The position numbers and the translations under genes are program-made. Positions 10,018 to 17,514 of a DNA stretch of 64,000 nucleotides are shown here, one piece after another (position 1 is the first letter of the stretch; every line of letters starts with the position of its first letter). The notes below the pieces were generated by a model. The model did no database searches. It saw only the letters and a list, made by a program, of their open reading frames with translations, and was not told the origin of the DNA. Source of the DNA: Pseudomonas fluorescens (GTDB lineage Bacteria > Pseudomonadota > Gammaproteobacteria > Pseudomonadales > Pseudomonadaceae); the NCBI RefSeq assembly GCF_900636825.1, contig NZ_LR134318.1, positions 1,211,501-1,275,500 of the forward strand, read 5' to 3'.

Positions 10018-10942
10018 CGAAGGCTCCCAGTCGTTTGACGATGGACAGGTAAACCGCAATCAGCACGATTGGCACCAACGTGAACGCCGCCGCCATCGGC
10101 ATATTGCCGATCGCACCTTGCTGCGCGTAGACCATGCTGCCGACGAAATAGCCCGGCGGGCCGACCAGTTGCGGCACGATGAAGTCGCCCAGGGTCAGCG
10201 AAAAAGTGAAAATCGATCCTGCTGCAATGCCGGGAATCGACAGCGGCAAAATTACCTGCATGAAGGTCTGACGCGGCTTGGCGCCAAGGTCGGCAGACGC
10301 CTGCAACAGCGACGGCGGCAATCGTTCCAGTGATGCCTGAATCGGCAGGATCATGAACGGCAGCCAGATGTAGACGAACACCATGAACCGTCCCAGGTGC
10401 GAGGTCGACAAGGTGCTGCCGCCGACACCGGGAATCCCCAGAACAAACTGCAACAGCGGCTCCAGCCCCAGATGCTGCACGAACCACTGGGCCACACCGC
10501 CCTTGGCCAGCAGCAGCGTCCACGCGTAGGCCTTTACGATGTAGCTGGCCCACATCGGCATCATCACCGCGATGTAGAAAAACGCCTTGGTCTTGCCGCT
10601 GGTGTAGCGCGCCATGTAGTAGGCAATCGGAAACGCGACGATGGCGCTGGCGATCGACACGACGATGGCCATGCTCAGCGTGCGCAGGATTATGTCGAAG
10701 TTGGACGGCTGGAACAGCGCTGCAAAATTCGCCAGGGTCAGGTCGGGAGTGACTGCCATGGTGAAGTCGTCGAAGGTGTAGAAACCCTGCCACAGCAGCA
10801 CCAGCAGCGAGCCGAGATAGATTGCGCCAAACCACAGCAGCGGCGGCACCAGCAGCATCGACAAATACAGGTTCGGCTTGCGATAGAGCAGGTTGGAAAA
10901 ACGGCGCAATGGTGGCGACGAAGGCATCGCGAGCGTGCTCAT
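10007..10942 (-). CDS. ydcU: ABC transporter permease, YdcU/PotH-like
   Basis: A 311-residue permease partner, with a long N-terminal cytoplasmic stretch before the first membrane helix (about residues 28-52, [20 protein letters not shown]). It has the usual BPD_transp_1 helices and the EAA-type loop [20 protein letters not shown]. The start lies one base beyond the end of the ATPase gene, so translation of the two is likely coupled. The order binding protein, ATPase, U, V, dehydrogenase is exactly that of E. coli ydcSTUV-patD. Confidence 0.92.
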   Translation of the reverse strand: MSTLAMPSSPPLRRFSNLLYRKPNLYLSMLLVPPLLWFGAIYLGSLLVLLWQGFYTFDDFTMAVTPDLTLANFAALFQPSNFDIILRTLSMAIVVSIASAIVAFPIAYYMARYTSGKTKAFFYIAVMMPMWASYIVKAYAWTLLLAKGGVAQWFVQHLGLEPLLQFVLGIPGVGGSTLSTSHLGRFMVFVYIWLPFMILPIQASLERLPPSLLQASADLGAKPRQTFMQVILPLSIPGIAAGSIFTFSLTLGDFIVPQLVGPPGYFVGSMVYAQQGAIGNMPMAAAFTLVPIVLIAVYLSIVKRLGAFDAL

Positions 10943-10943
10943 G

Positions 10944-11981
10944 TCAGACCCCGTTCGCCACGGTGTCGTGAAGCCGGATCATCGCCTCTCGCGCCCAACG
11001 CGCACTCAGACGCTGGCCGGTCTGGTGCTGAGCGCTGCTGTCGATCCACTGGCTGTTGGCGTGGCTGATGTTCAACGTCTGGCCGTTTTCCAGCTTCAGC
11101 TCATAGCGCGTCGCGCTGCCCTGATACTGGATGTCGTGAAGCATGCCGCTGACTTCGATTTCGTCACTGGCAAGTGGGCCTTCGGCGAAACGCACGTGTT
11201 CCGGACGGATCGAAAACGGCTGCGGATGACCGCTGAGTTCGCGGGCCAGCTCGCCGCGAATCACGTTCGAAGTGCCGACGAATTCAGCGACGAAAGTGGT
11301 GGTCGGTTTCATGTACAGATTGCGCGGCGTGTCGACTTGTTCGATGCGGCCCTGATTAAACACGGCGACGCGATCGGACATCGACAGCGCTTCGGTCTGA
11401 TCGTGGGTGACGAAAATAAACGTGATGCCGAGCTGACGCTGCAGCTTCTTCAGCTCGCTCTGCATTTGCTCGCGCAGTTTCAGGTCGAGTGCGCCGAGCG
11501 GCTCGTCGAGCAACAGCACGCGCGGCCGATTGACCAAGGCGCGGGCGAGGGCGACACGCTGACGCTGGCCGCCGGACAACTGCACCGGTTTGCGTGCGCT
11601 GTAACCACCGAGCGCGACCATGTCCAAGGCTTCTTCGGCGCGTTGATGGCGCTCGGTTTTGCCCACACCTTTGACCTTCAAGCCATAGGCGACGTTGTCG
11701 AGCACGTTCATGTGCGGGAACAGGGCGTAATCCTGAAACACCGTGTTGACGTCCCGTTGATACGGCGGCAACCCGACCGCTTCGGCGCCATGAATGCGAA
11801 TCGAGCCGGCGCTCGGTTGTTCAAACCCGGCGATCAAGCGCAGGCAAGTGGTTTTGCCCGAACCCGAAGGGCCGAGCATGGAAAAGAACTCGCCGTCCTC
11901 GATATCGATGGAAACCCGGTCCACGGCCTTCACCTCGCCAAACTGCCGGGAAACGTTGGTGAACTGGACTGCAAGTGGCAT
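10944..11981 (-). CDS. ydcT: ABC transporter ATP-binding protein, YdcT/PotA-like
   Basis: ATPase of the polyamine-type importer, 345 residues from the ATG at 11981 (MPLAVQFTNVSRQFGEVKAV). The longer open frame upstream runs through a REP element and is not coding. Walker A is GPSGSGKTT, the signature is LSGGQRQRVALARAL, Walker B is RVLLLDEPLGALD, and the H-loop is FVTHDQTEAL. A C-terminal TOBE-like regulatory domain (about residues 270-340) includes FSIRPEHVRF. Stop and next start are adjacent. Confidence 0.94.
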   Translation of the reverse strand: MPLAVQFTNVSRQFGEVKAVDRVSIDIEDGEFFSMLGPSGSGKTTCLRLIAGFEQPSAGSIRIHGAEAVGLPPYQRDVNTVFQDYALFPHMNVLDNVAYGLKVKGVGKTERHQRAEEALDMVALGGYSARKPVQLSGGQRQRVALARALVNRPRVLLLDEPLGALDLKLREQMQSELKKLQRQLGITFIFVTHDQTEALSMSDRVAVFNQGRIEQVDTPRNLYMKPTTTFVAEFVGTSNVIRGELARELSGHPQPFSIRPEHVRFAEGPLASDEIEVSGMLHDIQYQGSATRYELKLENGQTLNISHANSQWIDSSAQHQTGQRLSARWAREAMIRLHDTVANGV

Positions 11982-12014
11982 GGTGTGTTGCTCCGGTAAA
12001 TCAGGGTGGCGCCG

Positions 12015-12120
12015 AAAAGATCGCAGCCTGCGGCAGTTCCTACAGGCTTTGTGGAAGGCACGGGATTTTCGGCGCTCACCTTCGCTGTAGGAGCTGCCGC
12101 AGGCTGCGATCTTTTGAACT
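12015..12120. repeat. REP-like inverted pair between binding-protein and ATPase genes
   Basis: Inverted arms GATCGCAGCCTGCGGCAG... and ...CTGCCGCAGGCTGCGATC are separated by about 45 bases. It is the second such element inside the ydc-like operon. In transcript sense it is just after the binding-protein gene, where hairpins can protect the upstream message. Confidence 0.85.
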
Positions 12121-12129
12121 TGAAAAGGC

Positions 12130-13281
12130 CTAGCGTCCGCCCATGATCGCGATGTAATCCTGGGTCCAGCGGCTGTACGGCACGAACTTGCCGCCCTCAG
12201 CCTGCGGGGTCTTCCAGAAGGCGATCTTGTCGAACTGATCGAAACCATTGGTCTTGCAACCTTCTGCCCCCAGCAGTTCGCTCTCCTTGCACGCCGCTGG
12301 TACTGCCGGCAATGACCCAAACCACGCCGCCACGTCACCCTGGACTTTCGGTTTCAGCGACCAGTCCATCCACTTGTACGCACAGTTCGGATGCTTGGCC
12401 TCGGCGTGGAGCATGGTCGTGTCGGCCCAACCGGTGGCGCCTTCTTTCGGAATCGTCGAGGCGATCGGTTGCTTCTCGTTCATCAGACCATTGACCTGAT
12501 ACGGCCATGCGCTCGATGCGACCACACCTTCGTTTTTGAAGTCACTCATCTGCACCGTGGTGTCGTGCCAGTAGCGGTGGATCAGCGGCTGCTGCGCGCG
12601 CAACAGATCAAGCACGGCTTTGTATTGTTCTTCGGTGAGTTGATACGGGTCTTTGATGGCCAATTCCGGTTTGGTCGACTTCAGGTACAACGCCGCATCG
12701 GCGATGTAGATAGGGCCGTCGTACGCCTGCACACGGCCCTTGTTCGATTTGCCGTCGGGCAGATCCTGTGCGGCGAACACCACGCTCCAACTGGTCGGCG
12801 CAGTCTTGAACACGTTGCTGTTGTACATCAGCACGTTCGGCCCCCACTGGTATGGCGTGCCGTAAGTCTGATTGTTGACGACGTACCACGGCGCATCTTT
12901 CAGGCGCGGGTCGAGGGTGCTCCAGTTGGGGATCAACGCGGTGTTGATCGGTTGCACACGCTTACCGACGATCAACCGCAGCGACGCATCGCCCGACGCG
13001 GTGACCAGGTCGTAACCGCCCTTGGCCATCAGGCTGACCATTTCGTCCGAGGTCGCGGCGGTCTTCACGTTGACCTTGCAGCCGGTATCCTTTTCGAAAC
13101 CGCTGACCCAATCGTAGGCTTTATCGCTCTCGCCACGTTCGATGTAGCCCGGCCATGCGACGATATCCAGCTGACCTTCGCCGGCGCCAACAGCCTTCAG
13201 CGGCTCGGCGGCCTGCAAACTGGCGCTGGTCAGCAAGGCGGTGGTAATTGCACTGAGCAGTGCGGTCTTGTGCACGAACAT
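12130..13281 (-). CDS. ydcS: extracellular solute-binding protein, YdcS/PotD-like
   Basis: A 383-residue periplasmic binding protein with a Sec signal peptide (hydrophobic core about residues 8-22, cleavage near SLQAAEP). The mature N-terminus LDIVAWPGYIERGE is typical of the polyamine-binding family, as are YDWVSGFEKDTGC and the later GWADTTMLHAEAKHPNCAYKWMDW. It heads the operon and captures the ligand, probably putrescine or a related amine given the dehydrogenase at the end. E. coli YdcS has also been reported to have polyhydroxybutyrate synthase activity; that cannot be judged here. The 294-base region upstream (13282-13575) holds no gene. Confidence 0.92.
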   Translation of the reverse strand: MFVHKTALLSAITTALLTSASLQAAEPLKAVGAGEGQLDIVAWPGYIERGESDKAYDWVSGFEKDTGCKVNVKTAATSDEMVSLMAKGGYDLVTASGDASLRLIVGKRVQPINTALIPNWSTLDPRLKDAPWYVVNNQTYGTPYQWGPNVLMYNSNVFKTAPTSWSVVFAAQDLPDGKSNKGRVQAYDGPIYIADAALYLKSTKPELAIKDPYQLTEEQYKAVLDLLRAQQPLIHRYWHDTTVQMSDFKNEGVVASSAWPYQVNGLMNEKQPIASTIPKEGATGWADTTMLHAEAKHPNCAYKWMDWSLKPKVQGDVAAWFGSLPAVPAACKESELLGAEGCKTNGFDQFDKIAFWKTPQAEGGKFVPYSRWTQDYIAIMGGR

Positions 13282-13575
13282 GGTGATCCCTCTTTTTCAT
13301 ATTATGGTCGGGGCAGTTGTGAACGCGGTGCAGCATGCCGTTGACGGCTTTTTATTAGCGTAGTCAGTGGCCGAGGCGGGGCGGGGCGAAACCCGATCAT
13401 GGCGGCGGACATTTTTTCGCTCGGCTGAAGTGTAGATCGGTTTTTCCGAGGTCAGCTGCGCACTTCAATGCCGAACGTGAGCAACATCTCGAAGCACACT
13501 CGCGGGGCGGGTTGGGGCACTTTCGAACTAGGCTGAGGGCCTTAAATCCGGATAACCCTTGTTTGGAGACGGAAC

Positions 13576-14298
13576 ATGAATACCCGTGGATTGCTCGATC
13601 AACTGCTCAAGTCCGGGCAGCAAATGCTGCAGAACAAGACTGGCGGCGCTTCCAACAAGTCGGCTGCCAGCGGATTAGGCGGTTTGCTCGGTGGCGCTTC
13701 AGGCTCCAGCGGTCTGGGCGGACTGCTCTCCGGCGCGGGTGGCGGCGCATTGGCCGCAGGCGCGATGGGTCTGCTGCTCGGCAATAAAAAGGTCCGCAAG
13801 GTCGGCGGCAAAGTCGCCATCTACGGCGGCCTCGCCGCTCTCGGCGTGCTGGCCTACAAGGCCTATGGCAACTACAACGCCCAGAAAGGCAGCGCACCAC
13901 AACGCGAACCACAAACTCTCGACCGCCTGCCACCGGCGCAAGTCGAGGAGCATAGCCAGGCAATCCTCAAAGCCCTCGTCGCCGCCGCCAAAGCCGACGG
14001 CCACATCGATGAGCGCGAGCGCGAACTGATCGAAGGCGAATTCACCAAACTCGACAACGACCAGGAACTGCAACACTGGCTCCACGCCGAACTCAACAAA
14101 CCCCTCGACCCCACCGACGTTGCCCGCGCGGCGAGTACGCCGGAGATGGCGGCAGAGATGTACATCGCCAGTGTGATGCTGGTGGATGAGGAGAATTTTA
14201 TGGAGAAGAGTTATCTGGATGAACTGGCACGGCAGTTGAAGCTGGAGCCGGGGTTGAAAGTGGAGTTGGAGAAGCAGGTGAGGTTGGCGGCGGGTTGA
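13576..14298 (+). CDS. DUF533 / YebE-like inner membrane protein
   Basis: A 240-residue protein of the YebE (DUF533) family. The N-terminal amphipathic MNTRGLLDQLLKSGQQ is followed by a Gly/Ser/Ala-rich stretch (about 25-65), with one hydrophobic segment around residues 78-96 (VAIYGGLAALGVLAYKAYG). The C-terminal helical domain (about 115-238) resembles the TerB fold, including AAKADGHIDERERELI, the acidic metal-binding-like motif of that family. The start at 13576 follows a GGAGACGG site. E. coli yebE responds to envelope stress; the function is unknown. It stands alone, beside the accessory island. Confidence 0.85.
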   Translation: MNTRGLLDQLLKSGQQMLQNKTGGASNKSAASGLGGLLGGASGSSGLGGLLSGAGGGALAAGAMGLLLGNKKVRKVGGKVAIYGGLAALGVLAYKAYGNYNAQKGSAPQREPQTLDRLPPAQVEEHSQAILKALVAAAKADGHIDERERELIEGEFTKLDNDQELQHWLHAELNKPLDPTDVARAASTPEMAAEMYIASVMLVDEENFMEKSYLDELARQLKLEPGLKVELEKQVRLAAG

Positions 14299-14307
14299 CG
14301 TGGGGGT

Positions 14308-14346
14308 TTTGGGAAATCGCAGCGTTGAGTTGCGATTTTTCCCGAG
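14308..14346 (+). terminator. possible terminator after the yebE-like gene
   Basis: GGGAAATCGCA and TGCGATTTTTCCC pair around a short loop, with T residues inside the 3' arm. It is placed about 10 bases after the stop. Moderate match only. Confidence 0.5.
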
Positions 14347-14435
14347 TCTTTCGGGTGTTCGGTCAGGGCGAGGAATACCTATTGACCAAAAGGGTCATGG
14401 GCGAATGTGGTCAGACGGGGGGATGACGGATTGGG

Positions 14436-14850
14436 AATTTGTAGTCTTGGCACGCGATGGTATGTTTGGCCTTTGACGAACCTTTATAAGGATATTGCGC
14501 GTGTTACGTCAGTTTGTGCTTGGCCTTCCTGCCTTGATGCTCTTGGTCGGCTGTGATGCTGAATCGGGTCCGCTGCCGGCTAGCAAAAACTTGTCGCCTG
14601 AAAGGGTGGCCTCCATCGCAGCGACCGTAAAAACGAAATACCCTGATCTTTCTGACGAGCTTCGTGACAAGGTTCTCAATACCGTAGTTCAGTCGATTGA
14701 CAACATGGTCTTCGTCGAAGGTGGCCAGTTTGATATGGGCGACTTCGGCTGGATTTGTGAATACGATGAAAAAGATGTTTGTGCCTGGCCTTGTGGGCAG
14801 GAACCGGAGCAGCTTTGTAATATCAGTCGTGACGGTAATGATGATTTTGT
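14436..14850. repeat. direct repeat, copy 1 (lipoprotein 5' region)
   Basis: About 415 bases repeated with very few differences at 16421-16835 (spacing 1985). It starts about 65 bases before the GTG start (GTAGTCTTGGCACGCGATGG) and includes the ribosome-binding site and the first 115-117 codons of the lipoprotein gene. Similarity then falls abruptly. Confidence 0.9.
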
Positions 14851-15493
14851 CCATCCTGTAACGTTGACCAGTTACTATCTTTCGAAGTATCAGACAGTCG
14901 TGGCGGATTTTGATCTTTTTTTTGTGGCCAATGGAAAGCCTCTTTATGACAAAGATGATCGAAAGCGCGAAGATTTGAAAAATCTTTATTTGCCAAGTCT
15001 TCCTGCTCCAACTCAAAGCTGGCAGGAGGCAAAAGATTACTGTAAGTGGATTGGATCTTTGAGTGGGTACGAAGTTGACCTGCCGACGGAGGCTCAGTGG
15101 GAATTTGCGGCTCGCAATCGTGGGCAACACATCCTTTTTCCTACTGATACTGGAAGTCTTGACTACGGTAAGAATTTTCCTTTTGAAAACGAGCAGGAAA
15201 TTTTTCCGGTGAACCGTTTTGCGCCTAACCCCCTGGGTTTGTATGGTATGGCTGGTAATTCAACCGACTGGGTGAATGATTGGTACGCTGAAGATTATTA
15301 TAAAGTCTCTCCACAAGAAGATCCTCAGGGCCCCGAATTTGGGGAAAGAAAGATCAGAAGAGGATCTACAACCCTGGATGCACCACTGTCAGCAGCACCA
15401 CTTGTGCGGCGGTGGCCACAAGATTTAGTACAAAAATATCACTCCAGCGATACTAGCTTTAGATGTGCAATCCAGTCCAGCAAGCCGCTTTGA
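14501..15493 (+). CDS. SUMF1-fold lipoprotein, copy 1 (putative immunity protein)
   Basis: A 330-residue lipoprotein with a formylglycine-generating-enzyme-like (SUMF1) domain. I choose the GTG at 14501 because AAGGA lies 8 bases upstream; a TTG two codons earlier is too close to it. The lipobox ALMLLVGC puts the lipidated Cys at residue 18. NMVFVEGGQFDMGDFGW opens the SUMF1 domain; DLPTEAQWEFAARNRG, GNSTDWVNDWY and FRCA are later family motifs. A genuine sulfatase-activating role is unlikely, since no sulfatase is nearby. It converges on a decayed effector gene as copy 2 does on the intact one, so a periplasmic immunity role is proposed. The gene is AT-rich compared with the core genes. Confidence 0.8.
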   Translation: MLRQFVLGLPALMLLVGCDAESGPLPASKNLSPERVASIAATVKTKYPDLSDELRDKVLNTVVQSIDNMVFVEGGQFDMGDFGWICEYDEKDVCAWPCGQEPEQLCNISRDGNDDFVHPVTLTSYYLSKYQTVVADFDLFFVANGKPLYDKDDRKREDLKNLYLPSLPAPTQSWQEAKDYCKWIGSLSGYEVDLPTEAQWEFAARNRGQHILFPTDTGSLDYGKNFPFENEQEIFPVNRFAPNPLGLYGMAGNSTDWVNDWYAEDYYKVSPQEDPQGPEFGERKIRRGSTTLDAPLSAAPLVRRWPQDLVQKYHSSDTSFRCAIQSSKPL

Positions 15494-15540
15494 TAACTGT
15501 AGCTAGGCGTCTGAGACGTCTTAAGCTCTAGGCTATTCTT

Positions 15541-16420
15541 TCAAATAGCCCGCTTCTCTGGGCCGCTAGCAGTGTTTTTTCTTTTCTCCATGCATGCCCT
15601 GGCTGCCAAGCAATCATTAGTGTCACCGATCTTCTCGACGTCGACTGCTGTACCAAAACCGCCTCCTGCGCCAGTACCAAATACCAAGCTGGCTTTACAA
15701 TTGATCGCTAAACGATCCGCGTTGATCTCAATCCCAAAATCAAAACTCGCGCCAATACCCAACGCCGCATTTCCTTCGGCCTTGATCTCTACCAGGCTCG
15801 ACCAGTCCGTATTACCACTATCGTTCGCCTGTCCTGCGACGATCTGCCGACCCCTTGCTTGGTCGAATCAAGCCATTTCAATGTTCCGGTAATCGTGCCT
15901 CCGCCTTGTACGCCGGCAAAGGCGTTGCCTTTCAGCCCCAGGCTGCCGCCGCGTTTTTTGTCGACGGCCATGTCGGGCGGGCTTAACAGTGCTGTGGCAC
16001 CAGATGCTTCGACTTCCTTGGGCTTGTATTGGGCCTTGACGCCGGCTTGACCCTGGGCGGTGGCGCCAGCGAAACACGACAGCTCGACTTTGCCGTCGAG
16101 ACGGAAGATGCCAATGTCGCTGACGACTTCCTTGCCTTCGGCGTTGCGGTAGGGCATGCGCACCACGTAACCGCCCTGGTCGGGGAAGTAGCTCTTCAGT
16201 GCAATCGAGCCTTCGGCCAGCGGGATCGCGGCACTGGCTTTGATACCAACTTGGACGTAGCCCTTGCCGGGCTCCCAACTTTTGATCCCGGCGCTGATCG
16301 TAGCGGCGAAGCGGAAAGCGTGGGCTTGGGCGGATGCGGCGTCTTTTGCCGAGGCAGCCTCGTTGGAAGTCCAAAAGCATTATTTATCCCGGGTGTCTGG
16401 AGCAGGCTGAAGTATTCGTA
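15541..16420 (-). pseudogene. decayed effector copy (fragment of the LysM-effector gene)
   Basis: A minus-strand remnant homologous to about residues 364-616 of the intact effector (DNA 18172-18940). In the effector frame there is an in-frame TAA at about 16380-16382. A one-base deletion near 15844 (GATCTGCCG against GATCTTGCCG) splits the frame again. The 5' 360 codons, with LysM, are absent. At its 3' end homology stops just after the IGD triplet that begins the variable C-terminus, and only 26 unrelated codons remain (TNDCLAARACMEKRKNTASG...). It lies tail to tail with lipoprotein copy 1, the same geometry as the intact pair. Confidence 0.85.
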
Positions 16421-16835
16421 ATTTTGTAGTCTTGGCACGCGATGGTATGTTTGGCCTTTGACGAACCTTTATAAGGATATTGCCCGTGTTACGTCAGTTT
16501 GTGCTTGGTCTTCCTGCCTTGATGCTCTTGGTCGGCTGTGATGCTGAATCGGGTCCGCTGCCGGCTAGCAAAAACTTGTCGCCTGAAAGGGTGGCCTCCA
16601 TCGCAGCGACCGTAAAAACGAAATACCCTGGTCTTTCTGCCGAACTTCGTGACAAGGTTCTCAAAACCGTAGTTCAATCGATTGACAACATGGTCTTCGT
16701 CGAAGGTGGCCAGTTTGATATGGGCGACTTTGGCTGGATTTGTGAATACGATGAAAAAGATGTTTGTGCCTGGCCTTGTGGGCAGGAACCGGAGCAGCTT
16801 TGTAATATCAGTCGTGACGGTAATGATGATTTTGT
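16421..16835. repeat. direct repeat, copy 2 (lipoprotein 5' region)
   Basis: Second copy of the 14436-14850 repeat. It begins exactly where the effector remnant ends, so the duplicated unit probably spans lipoprotein plus effector tail. It covers the promoter-proximal region, the ribosome-binding site and about 116 codons. Confidence 0.9.
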
Positions 16836-17481
16836 ACATCCGGTTAAATTGAGTTCGTATTATATTTCTAAGTATCAAACTACAATTGGTGAGTTTGATC
16901 TGTTTTTTACTTCCCAAGGCAGAGAACTCTTCGATTCCAATTATCGCGCAAGAGCGGATTTAAAGAGTATGTACGCTCCCAAGCTGCCAGCACCGACAAA
17001 GCACTGGCAGGAGGCGAAAGATTTTTGTAAGTGGGTGGGCGATTTGAGCGGCTATCCGGTAGATCTTCCGACTGAAGCCCAGTGGGAGTTCTCTGCACGT
17101 AATCGCGGATTCCATATACTTTTTCCAACGAGCAATGGAAGCCTGAATTACGGTATGAACTTTCCCGTTGGAGGGGAAGGGGGAACGTTTGCGGTGGACC
17201 GATTTCCACCAAACCCGTTAGGTATCTTTAATTTGTCTGGCAATGCGACTGACTGGGTAAATGATTGGTACGATAAAGATTATTATAGAAAATCTCCCAT
17301 TGATGATCCGCAAGGGCCTGAATCGGGAACACAGAAAGTGAGACGAGGTTCCAATTATCCGGAGGCGCCTTTGTCAGCGGCACCGATTGTTAGACGCTGG
17401 CCTGATAGTCCAGAACAAGATGCCTACTATCCTGGATCTGGTTTCCGTTGTGCGGTCCAAACCGGAAAATCGCTTAGATAA
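16486..17481 (+). CDS. SUMF1-fold lipoprotein, copy 2 (putative immunity protein)
   Basis: A 331-residue paralogue of the gene at 14501, also starting with GTG after AAGGA. It has the same signal peptide and lipobox (LMLLVGC, Cys18). By eye only three residues differ over the first ~116. From HPVKLSSYYISKYQTT onward the two share the fold and motifs (LPTEAQWEFSARNRG, GNATDWVNDWYDKDYY) but differ at many positions. Four cysteines (ICEYDEKDVCAWPCGQEPEQ and LC) cluster before the divergent part and could form disulfides. It is convergent with the intact effector, sharing a bidirectional terminator. The prediction is that it protects the periplasm against that effector. AT-rich. Confidence 0.8.
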   Translation: MLRQFVLGLPALMLLVGCDAESGPLPASKNLSPERVASIAATVKTKYPGLSAELRDKVLKTVVQSIDNMVFVEGGQFDMGDFGWICEYDEKDVCAWPCGQEPEQLCNISRDGNDDFVHPVKLSSYYISKYQTTIGEFDLFFTSQGRELFDSNYRARADLKSMYAPKLPAPTKHWQEAKDFCKWVGDLSGYPVDLPTEAQWEFSARNRGFHILFPTSNGSLNYGMNFPVGGEGGTFAVDRFPPNPLGIFNLSGNATDWVNDWYDKDYYRKSPIDDPQGPESGTQKVRRGSNYPEAPLSAAPIVRRWPDSPEQDAYYPGSGFRCAVQTGKSLR

Positions 17482-17486
17482 TGATA

Positions 17487-17514
17487 AATAAAAAGGCGCG
17501 TTCGGCGCCTTTTT
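17487..17514. terminator. bidirectional terminator between lipoprotein 2 and effector
   Basis: AAAAAGGCGC / GCGCCTTTTTT with a short loop, A-rich on one side and T-rich on the other. It lies just after the stop at 17481 and just before the effector stop at 17515 on the other strand. Confidence 0.88.

Noticed and set aside
14495..14500. TTG start two codons before the lipoprotein GTG
   Set aside because: Only about two bases from the AAGGA ribosome-binding site; the GTG at 14501 has proper spacing. The same holds at 16480.
15789..16166. Open frame that could be called a separate small gene
   Set aside because: It is an internal piece of the decayed effector copy, with no ribosome-binding site of its own.
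14501..17481. Sulfatase-activating (formylglycine-generating) enzymes
   Set aside because: No sulfatase nearby; they are lipoproteins beside a T6SS effector, and I could not place the catalytic cysteine pair with confidence.
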